Shown piece by piece: positions 33,879 to 40,993 of a DNA stretch of 64,000 nucleotides (position 1 is the stretch's first letter; every line of letters starts with the position of its first letter). The stretch comes from Candidatus Rubrimentiphilum sp. (lineage in GTDB: Bacteria; Vulcanimicrobiota; Vulcanimicrobiia; Vulcanimicrobiales; Vulcanimicrobiaceae), in contig DASTDE010000004.1 in the NCBI GenBank assembly GCA_035710515.1, forward strand, positions 591,434 through 655,433, read 5' to 3'. Under the pieces are notes generated by a model. It was not told the DNA's origin, did no database searches, and worked only from the letters and a program-made list of their open reading frames with translations. The translations under genes and the position numbers were made by a program.

Positions 33879-34915
33879 TGTTTTACTACGCTGAATATTT
33901 GCGCGGCATGCGCGCGCTGCGCGTCATGGCGATCATCTTGGGCGTCTTTGTCGCGATCGCGATCCTCATTCGTCTGTGGGCGTTCAGCGAGCACAGCCCC
34001 GAGTCGGTGGCGACCGCGTTGCAATCTTCACCAACGGCCCACGTTACGACCAAAACGCTGGCGGACGGCACGGTCGAAACGATTGTCGACGATCCCGCGG
34101 CTCATGTGCATGCGGTCATCGACCGGCACGGACGCGGCTTTCGCATGGACGCCACCATGCCGAGCTCCATGGCGCCCACCCAGCACGTCCATATCTCGAT
34201 GGGCAGCAGCGACGTCATCCGGAACCACAAGACCGGCATGACGCATCTCGTCATCCGGAACGACCTGGACGCCAACATTCCCGTCAGCATCCTGTTTGCA
34301 ATCGCCGAAGGGTTCGCTTTGATCACGGCGACGATGCTCGGCGGAGCATTGGCCAAGGAAAACGACGGACATCTTGAGATCGCGTGGACCAAACCGGTTG
34401 CGCGTGAAAAGTTGGCGCTGGCATCCATCGGCGTCGACATGGCCACGATTCTCGTCTCGCAGCTCGCAACAGTGCTGCTGATCGTCCTGGTCTGCGCGAT
34501 GTTTATCATGCCCACGTTCTCCACCGACGCGCTGACGCTGCCGGCTGTCTTGCTGACGCTGCTCGGACCCTTGGCGTGGTATGCCTGCCTGACGGCCTTT
34601 AGCGCCTCGCTAAAACGCGGACTTGGCATGGTGGTCGGTTTGGGCTGGCTCGCGGCGATCGCAATTCCGGGTATCGAGCAAGCCACCGCGTTTTCGACCA
34701 ACGACGTAGGCCTGGCTATTCACGGTGTGTTCAAGGCCCTGACGTACATCGATCCGATCCAATACGTTCACATCTCGTTCCACGCGTCGGCCGGCGGCCC
34801 GGGTATGCGATCGATGCCGGCCGACCCGCTCGGCATGTCCGTTGTGCTGCTGCTCGTGCTGACCGCCGCCTATGTTGCGGCAGCGGTGCTGCAGTGGCGG
34901 CGGGTGGAGGCGTAA
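33878..34915 (+). CDS. ABC transporter permease, first of a duplicated pair
   Basis: The 345-residue membrane protein has a first helix (RVMAIILGVFVAIAILIRLWAF), an extracytoplasmic insert of about 150 residues with histidine-rich stretches (VHAVIDRHGRG, QHVHISMG), and five further helices (FAIAEGFALITATMLGGALA, MATILVSQLATVLLIVLVCAMFI, LPAVLLTLLGPLAWYACLTAF and others), like the ABC-2 permease type. Its ATG overlaps the last base of the ATPase stop codon (TAATG). It closely resembles the following permease, including QSSPTAHVTT and the GPLAWYACLTAFSASLKRGLG block, so the pair arose by tandem duplication and probably works as a heterodimer. Confidence 0.85.
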   Translation: MFYYAEYLRGMRALRVMAIILGVFVAIAILIRLWAFSEHSPESVATALQSSPTAHVTTKTLADGTVETIVDDPAAHVHAVIDRHGRGFRMDATMPSSMAPTQHVHISMGSSDVIRNHKTGMTHLVIRNDLDANIPVSILFAIAEGFALITATMLGGALAKENDGHLEIAWTKPVAREKLALASIGVDMATILVSQLATVLLIVLVCAMFIMPTFSTDALTLPAVLLTLLGPLAWYACLTAFSASLKRGLGMVVGLGWLAAIAIPGIEQATAFSTNDVGLAIHGVFKALTYIDPIQYVHISFHASAGGPGMRSMPADPLGMSVVLLLVLTAAYVAAAVLQWRRVEA

Positions 34916-34918
34916 GAC

Positions 34919-35950
34919 ATGTATTATTACGTTGAATATCTGCGAGCGTACCGCGCGCTGCGCGTCATCGCGATCATCTTGGCGGTTTCCCTCGCGCTAA
35001 CGGTGCTCTTCCGCCTTTGGGCGTTCAGCGCCAGCACGCCGGAGAAGCTGGCCCAATCGCTGCAGTCGTCACCGACCGCGCACGTGACTACGAGCCGGCT
35101 GGCCGACGGCACGTTGCGCACGGTTGTCGACGATCCGGTCAAGGACACTCACGCAGTCATCGAGCGGCGCGGCCAAACGTTCCGTATGGACGCAACTGTG
35201 CCGAGCGCGGATGCTCCGCGCCACAATCACTTTTCGGTCGGCACGTTCGTGATCGACAAAAAGCAAAACGGCGGCACGGCGCACGTGATCGCGAACTACG
35301 ACATGGACGTGCAAATCGGGCTGGGAGAATTCTTCGCCGTCTCGTCCATTATCGGCCTTATCACCGCGACGATGCTCGGCGGTGCGCTTGCCAAGGAAAA
35401 CGAATCGCATCTGGAGCTGGCCTGGAGCAAGCCCGTCTCACGCGACCGGCTGGCGCTGGCGTCGATCGCCGTCGACATGGCGGCAATCGTCATCTCGCAG
35501 CTCGTGACCGTTGTGCTCGCCCTGCTCCTCATGCTGATGTTCGTCACGCCGCACGTGTTCGTGAATGCGCTGACGCCCAGTGCTATCGCGCTGTCGCTGC
35601 TGGGTCCACTCGCGTGGTATGCCTGTCTGACGGCGTTCAGCGCTTCGCTCAAACGGGGTCTTGGACTGGTGGTCGGCCTGGGCTGGCTGGCCGCGATCGT
35701 CGTGCCCGCCGTTGCAACCGGAACGTCGCTCAGCTCGGTGACCGCGATTCAGGCCATACATGCCGTTTTCCAGGCGGCTTCCTACATCGACCCTATCTCG
35801 TATCTTTCGTTTCACGGATCGGTTTCGGGCAGCGGTCTGACGCTCCGTACTTCAATTGGTACCCTCGGAATATCCGCTCTCGCACTTTTCTTTCTGACCA
35901 TCGCGTACGTTGCGGCCGCAGTACTGCAGTGGCGCCGCGTGGAGGCTTAA
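34919..35950 (+). CDS. ABC transporter permease, second of a duplicated pair
   Basis: The 343-residue permease repeats the layout of its neighbour: first helix RVIAIILAVSLALTVLFRLWAF, an external insert beginning SSPTAHVTTSRLADGTLRTVVDD, and five C-terminal helices with GPLAWYACLTAFSASLKRGLGLVVG. It starts three bases after the upstream permease. Divergence is greatest in the external insert, so the two could contact a substrate asymmetrically. It is followed by a 49-residue gene. Confidence 0.85.
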   Translation: MYYYVEYLRAYRALRVIAIILAVSLALTVLFRLWAFSASTPEKLAQSLQSSPTAHVTTSRLADGTLRTVVDDPVKDTHAVIERRGQTFRMDATVPSADAPRHNHFSVGTFVIDKKQNGGTAHVIANYDMDVQIGLGEFFAVSSIIGLITATMLGGALAKENESHLELAWSKPVSRDRLALASIAVDMAAIVISQLVTVVLALLLMLMFVTPHVFVNALTPSAIALSLLGPLAWYACLTAFSASLKRGLGLVVGLGWLAAIVVPAVATGTSLSSVTAIQAIHAVFQAASYIDPISYLSFHGSVSGSGLTLRTSIGTLGISALALFFLTIAYVAAAVLQWRRVEA

Positions 35951-35954
35951 CATC

Positions 35955-36104
35955 ATGGATCTATTCGGACTGAAGTTTTCCATCGCGCTCGGCGCCTGGC
36001 GCCTGCGGTTCGTGCTGATGCTGGAAGACGCCGAGGCGGCGCCCAAGCATCCGCAGGCTGCACCGGCTCCGCGCGTCGCCTCGATGCACAGCCTTCTGAA
36101 TTGA
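35955..36104 (+). CDS. 49-residue peptide ending the ABC transporter operon
   Basis: A 49-residue protein starts with ATG and has GGAGG nine bases upstream inside the end of the permease gene, so translation is likely. The N-terminal half (LFGLKFSIALGAWRLRFVLML) is hydrophobic with two arginines and could be amphipathic or membrane-associated; the C-terminal half is Ala/Pro-rich. I do not recognise it. It is the last gene of the operon and is one base from the convergent binding-protein gene. It does not have a GWGP end. Confidence 0.5.
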   Translation: MDLFGLKFSIALGAWRLRFVLMLEDAEAAPKHPQAAPAPRVASMHSLLN

Positions 36105-36105
36105 G

Positions 36106-37254
36106 CTACAAAAGAAACGTCGTCGGGTGTGACGCGGCGGTATACTTGAACGTACCGCCGGTCGCCGTATAAAAATAGAGATTCGGATCGATCGGGTCGC
36201 CGGTAAAGCTGAATTGAAACGACCCGACGATCGTGTCGTAGCTAACGGGTGTTTGCAAGGCTGAGAGTGTGGCCAGCCGGTTCGTCGCGTTGTTGCGGCG
36301 CGAGGCCGAGATGACGATCTGCGCGGCGGCATAAGCAAAAGCCGAGATAGCCGTCACCGTCGCGCGCGCGCGGAAATCCGTCAGAACGTTCGCGACGTCG
36401 GGCGCTCGCTCGATCGGCGGGAATGACGTCGATACGAGCGCGGCGCCGAGCGCGTCCGCGTACTTGTCGAGCGTGGCTTGGTTGAAGAAGCCCTCCGCCG
36501 CGCCGAACGATCCCGCATATCCCGCGGCCTTGAGTGCGGGAATCAGCGGGCCGAGGCCCTTGGTTTCGCCGCAGAGATACAGGTAGTCGGGTTTTTTCGC
36601 CACGATCTCTTTGGCCGCAGCGCCGTAATCCGGCTTGTCCCAGGCAAAACTATAGGTGTCCGCTTTGATCCCGAGCGCCGAAGCTTGATCGCGGAAGCCT
36701 TGCGCTACATCCGGGCCGTAATCGCCGTCCTGCGTTACCGCGATCGCGTATTTCGGCCGCGCGCGTTTGGCGAGAAAGCGCGCAAAGAGCGAGCCTTCGG
36801 TGCCGTCCTTGGTCGGCAACCGCCAGACGTTGCGATAACCGCGATCCGTAATCGAATTCGCCGTTGAGGCCGACACGATCAGCGGCATTTGCGCATTTGC
36901 AATTGTGGGCAGCGCGGCCGTCGTGAGCTTACCGTCCAGTCCGCCGATCATCGCCACGATGGACGGATCCGCCGCCGCGAACTGCGCGTTCTCGATCATC
37001 TGCGCAAGCGCGTCCTGGTCGTCGAACGAGCGGTAGGCATAGGCCGTGCCGAACGAACCGATGGTATTGTTGGTTTCGTTTATCGCGGCTTGCACGCCGT
37101 CGAGGAGCTGAAGGCCGGCGTCGCTGCGCGGACCGGAGAGCGGCGCCGCAACGCCAATGGTTATTTGCTGTTGGAAGCTCTGGGCGCGCGCGCGCGCGCC
37201 GGAGAGCAGCCAAGCCGCCCCGGCGGCAGTCCCTAGGAAATGCCGTCGCCTCAT
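36106..37254 (-). CDS. Tat-exported periplasmic substrate-binding protein (Leu/Ile/Val type)
   Basis: The 382-residue protein starts with a twin-arginine-like signal (RRRHFLGTAAGAAWLLSGARARAQ) and has the type-1 periplasmic-binding fold (IGVAAPLSGPRSDAGLQLLDGVQAAINE, VAMIGGLDGKLTTAALPTIANAQMPLIVSAS, YAIAVTQDGDYGPDVAQGF). Members bind amino acids or related ligands for an ABC importer. No importer permease or ATPase gene is nearby, so it is an orphan. It is the last gene of the quinone-type operon, starting two bases after the UbiA stop, which suggests co-transcription. Confidence 0.85.
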   Translation of the reverse strand: MRRRHFLGTAAGAAWLLSGARARAQSFQQQITIGVAAPLSGPRSDAGLQLLDGVQAAINETNNTIGSFGTAYAYRSFDDQDALAQMIENAQFAAADPSIVAMIGGLDGKLTTAALPTIANAQMPLIVSASTANSITDRGYRNVWRLPTKDGTEGSLFARFLAKRARPKYAIAVTQDGDYGPDVAQGFRDQASALGIKADTYSFAWDKPDYGAAAKEIVAKKPDYLYLCGETKGLGPLIPALKAAGYAGSFGAAEGFFNQATLDKYADALGAALVSTSFPPIERAPDVANVLTDFRARATVTAISAFAYAAAQIVISASRRNNATNRLATLSALQTPVSYDTIVGSFQFSFTGDPIDPNLYFYTATGGTFKYTAASHPTTFLL

Positions 37255-37256
37255 CG

Positions 37257-38126
37257 CTATGCCAACGTAAACGCGGCCAGCGTCGTCGCCAGAAAGACCA
37301 CGGAGAACGCCATGTTCGCGGTAAAGACGCGGTCGTTCAACGCGAAGATGTTCTCGACGGTAGCCAGCAAGCGGCCCTCATAGATCAGCAGTCCGATGGC
37401 CGCGAGAATTCCGAGCGCGTACAGCGCGCCGGCACGTTCGAAGATTCCCGCCGCGGTCAGCAGCGCAGCCATGAGCATGTGCAGCCACATCGCAAGTCTG
37501 CGGGCTCCGGTTTCGCCGAAGCGCGCCGGCAGCGACCGGATAGCTTGCGTGCGATCGACCTGCAGATCCATCAGCGCGTAGAGAATGTCGAAGCCGGCAA
37601 CCCAGACGGTTACCGCCAGAAACAACAGTATCGCCGCAACGTCGACCGTTCCGCGGATAGCGATGAACGCGCCCAACGGCGCCAGCGCGTCCACCGCGCC
37701 TAAGACGAAGTGCGTCGACCACGTAAAGCGTTTGCACAGCGGATAGAAGAGTGCACCCAGCGCCGCAACCGGCAGCAGTTTCACGCACAGCGGATTGAGC
37801 TGCCAGGCCGCGATAACGAGTACTGCGATTCCGATGAGCGCCGCCCACAGCATGACCGACGGCGCGAGGCGGCCGCTGGGAATCGCGCGGCCGGCGGTGC
37901 GCGGATTGCGTGCGTCGATTGCGCGGTCGAAGTAGCGGTTGGCCGCCATCGCCGCGGTGCGCGCTCCCAAGACCGCAAGCGTTATCCAAATCAATGCGTG
38001 GGCACTCGGCAAGCCGTGCGCGGCAAAGATCGCACCCGTATAGGCGAAGGGCAACGCGAAGAGCGTATGCTCGACGCGAATCTCTTTGAGAAAAGTGAGC
38101 AGACTCTTCAGCCTTGGCCCGACCAA
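37257..38126 (-). CDS. ubiA: UbiA-type prenyltransferase (4-hydroxybenzoate polyprenyltransferase family)
   Basis: The 289-residue integral membrane protein has about eight to nine helices and the UbiA signature: AANRYFDRAIDARNPRT (the NxxxDxxxD motif) and YALMDLQVDRTQAIRSLPAR (the second aspartate-rich motif). It transfers an isoprenoid tail onto an aromatic acid in quinone biosynthesis; in the futalosine route the equivalent enzyme is MqnP. The start is uncertain: TTG 38126 is the best fit, overlapping the UbiD stop by 19 bases, while CTG 38111 is an alternative. The frame stays open far upstream but antisense-like there. Confidence 0.88.
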   Translation of the reverse strand: MVGPRLKSLLTFLKEIRVEHTLFALPFAYTGAIFAAHGLPSAHALIWITLAVLGARTAAMAANRYFDRAIDARNPRTAGRAIPSGRLAPSVMLWAALIGIAVLVIAAWQLNPLCVKLLPVAALGALFYPLCKRFTWSTHFVLGAVDALAPLGAFIAIRGTVDVAAILLFLAVTVWVAGFDILYALMDLQVDRTQAIRSLPARFGETGARRLAMWLHMLMAALLTAAGIFERAGALYALGILAAIGLLIYEGRLLATVENIFALNDRVFTANMAFSVVFLATTLAAFTLA

Positions 38127-39589
38127 TCGTCGGGCTGCAGCGCGCGTTCGATGCGATCCAATCCGTATTCTTTCCAGCGTTTGTCGACGAGCTCGCGCGT
38201 GCTCTCGTCCATAATCATGTCCGGCGGCCACTGGCGCGTATAGCCTTCGGCCGCGCTCTTGCGCGTGGCGTCGACGCCGATCTTCATGCCGAGTGCCGGC
38301 GTGTACGACGCGTGATCGAGGTCGTCGACCGGTCCGGGCATCATCACGACGTCGTGCTGCGCATCTAAATTGTTCAGCACGAACCAGGCCACCGTGCGCG
38401 CGTTCTGTACGTCCACGTCTTCGTCGACGATAACGAGCACGCGCGTGAGCATCATCATGTGTCCGAGGCCCCAAAGCGCGTTCATGACTTTTTTCCCTTG
38501 GCCCGGATACGATTTTCTGATCGAGACGATCGCCAGATTTTGAAAGCCGCCTTCGACCGGCAAGTTCATGTCGACTATCTCGGGCACCACCATCTGCAGC
38601 AGCGGGAGAAAGATTCTTTCGGTCGCTTTGCCCAGCCAGGCGTCTTCCATCGGCGGTTTGCCTACCACGGTGGCCGGATAGATCGGTTTGCGGCGATGCG
38701 TCACGCACTGCACGTGAAACGTCGGATACTGATCGGCCAGACTGTAGACGCCGGTGTGATCGCCGAACGGTCCTTCCGTGCGCAGATCGGTGTTGTCCAC
38801 GTATCCTTCGAGCACGAACTCGGCGTCGGCCGGCACTTTGAGATCGACGGTCTTGCACGCGACCAGCTTGACCGGTTTTCCGCGGAGCAACCCCGCGAAC
38901 AGAAACTCGTCGACCACCGGCGGGAGCGGCGCGGTTGCGGCGTACGTCAGCACGGGATCGGATCCGATTGCGACGGCTACCGGAATGCGATCTCCCCACG
39001 CGGCTGCGTGCGCGCGGCCTTGTTTGTGCCGCTGCCAGTGCATCGCGGTTTCGCGCGGGCCGTAGACTTGCATGCGATACATGCCGACATTGAAGCGACC
39101 GCTCTTGGGATCTTTCGTGACGACCAGCGGCAGCGTGATGAACGGTCCGGCATCCATCGGCCACGTCGTCAAGACGGGCAACTGGGTGAGATCGGGTTGG
39201 TCGAGGACGACATCTTGGCAGCTGCCCGACGAAACCGTCTTCGGTAGGGCGGCAGCCAGCGGCGCGAGCGACAAGAGTTTTCCGATCTTTTCCATCGCCG
39301 ATTCGGGCAGCGAGAGATCGAGCAGCTTGCGAATGCGGTCGCCGGCTTCGTCGAGCGTGGCGCCGCCCAGCGCCATCGCCATGCGGCGCCGCGTGCCGAA
39401 TTGATTCGTCAAGACCCCAAACGACGATCCGCGAACGTTCGTGAACAGCAGCGCCGGGCCGCCGCGTTTGACGACGCGGTCCGTGATCGCGCTGATCTCC
39501 AGGTTGGGATCGACTTGGACGTCCACGCGGTGCAGCTCGCCGGCGCGATCCAGCGCATCGACGAAATCGCTCAGTGAGTCGTACGTCAT
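38108..39589 (-). CDS. ubiD: UbiD-family decarboxylase (quinone biosynthesis)
   Basis: The 493-residue protein is a UbiD-type decarboxylase needing prenylated FMN. Features include the N-terminal MTYDSLSDFVDALDRAGELHRV, the ITDRV, the PDLTQLPVLTTWPMDAGPFITL block, PFGDHTGVYS with the conserved Glu/Asp region, and the C-terminal DESTRELVDKRW. It would decarboxylate the prenylated aromatic acid made by UbiA; MqnL is the alternative name in the futalosine route. No UbiX prenyl-FMN synthase is in the window. It starts one base after the SDR stop and its stop lies within the UbiA gene. Confidence 0.92.
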   Translation of the reverse strand: MTYDSLSDFVDALDRAGELHRVDVQVDPNLEISAITDRVVKRGGPALLFTNVRGSSFGVLTNQFGTRRRMAMALGGATLDEAGDRIRKLLDLSLPESAMEKIGKLLSLAPLAAALPKTVSSGSCQDVVLDQPDLTQLPVLTTWPMDAGPFITLPLVVTKDPKSGRFNVGMYRMQVYGPRETAMHWQRHKQGRAHAAAWGDRIPVAVAIGSDPVLTYAATAPLPPVVDEFLFAGLLRGKPVKLVACKTVDLKVPADAEFVLEGYVDNTDLRTEGPFGDHTGVYSLADQYPTFHVQCVTHRRKPIYPATVVGKPPMEDAWLGKATERIFLPLLQMVVPEIVDMNLPVEGGFQNLAIVSIRKSYPGQGKKVMNALWGLGHMMMLTRVLVIVDEDVDVQNARTVAWFVLNNLDAQHDVVMMPGPVDDLDHASYTPALGMKIGVDATRKSAAEGYTRQWPPDMIMDESTRELVDKRWKEYGLDRIERALQPDDWSGQG

Positions 39590-39590
39590 G

Positions 39591-40427
39591 TTATTCGAAT
39601 CCCATGCGCCGCATCAGCGTGCGGTCGCGCAGACGTTCGGGGAACAGGGTGAACGTCCGGCGCATCCATCCCGCCGGAGCGCCGATGGCGTAGCGCGCTC
39701 GCGGTCTTTTTGCCGTCAGGGCGTGCAGCACGGTTTCGGCAACTGCGTTGGGATCGAGGCCGTTCTTTTCCGCGTCTTGCGTTATTTTCAGGAGCGTCTC
39801 GATCTTCGGCGCGTAATAGTCGTGCGCTTCTTGCGGCGCACGCTGCATGAGCGCGTTTCTGCTGCTGCGGCCTTTCTCCCAGATCGGTGTGTTGACGTTG
39901 CCGGGCTGCACGACGGAAACCCAAACGCCCGACCCGCGCAGCTCCATGCGCAGCGCGTCGCTCGCCGACTCCAGCGCAAACTTCGAGGAACTGTACGCCC
40001 CAACGAACGGCGCGGCGATCTGTCCGGAAACCGAACTCATGAAAACGATCCGCCCCTTCGCCGCGCGCAGCATCGGCAAGAACGCCTGCGTCACCGCCAG
40101 CGCGCCGAAAAAATTCACGTCGAACCCGCGGCGCAGCTCGTCGATCGGCAAGAACTCGAGTGGACCGGGTACTGCGATGCCCGCATTGTTGACGACGCCG
40201 CGCAGCGGCAGGCCGCTTTCATGAACGGCGTGCGCGGCGTCGCGGATCTGCTCCGCGTCGGTGACGTCCAATTGCAGTGCGGCGACGCCGGGCAGCGCCG
40301 ACAACCGCTGCGAATCCGCATCGCTGCGCACTCCCGCGAACACGGTGAAGCCCCTACGCGCGAGCAGCGCGCTGGTGGCGTAACCGATTCCGGTGGACGC
40401 ACCGGTAACGAGTACGGCTTGCTTCAA
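39591..40427 (-). CDS. SDR-family NAD(P)-dependent oxidoreductase
   Basis: The 278-residue classical short-chain dehydrogenase has TGASTGIGYATS (cofactor glycine motif), NNAGIAVPG, MSSVSG with the catalytic serine, and YSSSKFALE with the catalytic YxxxK. The C-terminus is basic. The substrate is unknown, but its position in the UbiA-UbiD operon suggests a role in or near quinone or lipid metabolism. TTG start at 40427 overlaps the upstream gene stop as TTGA. The open frame continues further upstream but only the TTG fits the SDR start. Confidence 0.85.
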   Translation of the reverse strand: MKQAVLVTGASTGIGYATSALLARRGFTVFAGVRSDADSQRLSALPGVAALQLDVTDAEQIRDAAHAVHESGLPLRGVVNNAGIAVPGPLEFLPIDELRRGFDVNFFGALAVTQAFLPMLRAAKGRIVFMSSVSGQIAAPFVGAYSSSKFALESASDALRMELRGSGVWVSVVQPGNVNTPIWEKGRSSRNALMQRAPQEAHDYYAPKIETLLKITQDAEKNGLDPNAVAETVLHALTAKRPRARYAIGAPAGWMRRTFTLFPERLRDRTLMRRMGFE

Positions 40428-40891
40428 GGAGCCGGCGTCGGAGCGGCCCAGATCGTGTGGCCGCCCTCGTCGTACATCCACGCCGACGGAGAGCCGCCTT
40501 TGTCGGCGTCGAGCCCTAAGCCCATGCGGCCGCGCTTCTGATACCAAAAGTAGATTGCGGCGCCGAGCTTACGTGATGTTCCGTACGCATAGCCGACGCC
40601 CAAGTCTTCGTCGCCGTATCCGCGCCCGAAGTACAAACCGTCGGTTCCCAACTGCGTTTGGTAGTGGTTAGCTCCGTAGATGATCAGTTCGGTGGTCGTA
40701 GTTTTGTGGCGCACGGGCGCGAGCTCGGCGAGCAGCTTGCCGCTCGCATCGACCAGGCGGAAGTCACGCGCCGTGACGACGCCGCTACTTGCGGCCTGCA
40801 CCGGCCGGACCAATTGCTGCGAGAGCATGCCGCCGGCAAAACCGGCGAGCACGGCAAAGAACAGCGGCACGATTTGAAAGCGAGAGCTCAT
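40424..40891 (-). CDS. Membrane-anchored or secreted hypothetical protein (155 aa)
   Basis: A signal or anchor helix (SSRFQIVPLFFAVLAGFAGGML) is followed by a beta-rich domain with DFRLVDASGKLLAELAPV, ELIIYG, GTDGLYFGRGYGDEDLGVGYAYG and LGAAIYFWYQKRGRMGLGLDADKGGSPSAWMYDEGG. Repeated strand-glycine patterns suggest a beta-rich surface or periplasmic protein. I do not recognise the family. The ATG at 40891 has AGGGAG seven bases before it, better than an in-frame ATG nine codons upstream. It heads the UbiA/UbiD operon and its stop overlaps the SDR start. Confidence 0.7.
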   Translation of the reverse strand: MSSRFQIVPLFFAVLAGFAGGMLSQQLVRPVQAASSGVVTARDFRLVDASGKLLAELAPVRHKTTTTELIIYGANHYQTQLGTDGLYFGRGYGDEDLGVGYAYGTSRKLGAAIYFWYQKRGRMGLGLDADKGGSPSAWMYDEGGHTIWAAPTPAP

Positions 40892-40913
40892 GGCGACTCC
40901 CTTATATAAATGA

Positions 40914-40947
40914 AGCAAAGAGAAAAGGCCCGCAATTGCGGGCCTTT
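40914..40947 (-). terminator. Intrinsic terminator after the PNPase gene
   Basis: AAAGGCCCGCAATTGCGGGC and the following CTTT form a 12-bp self-complementary stem. On the minus strand it is followed by TCTCTTTG. It lies between the PNPase stop and the next minus-strand gene, separating pnp from the UbiA/UbiD operon. Confidence 0.8.
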
Positions 40948-40993
40948 CGACTTCGCGATTCGATGCTCGAATCGCTTTGCTCAGGACTAAAAC

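Noticed and set aside
38127-39164. Upstream extension of the UbiA frame
   Set aside because: The frame lies inside the UbiD gene on the same strand and is arginine-rich shadow coding.
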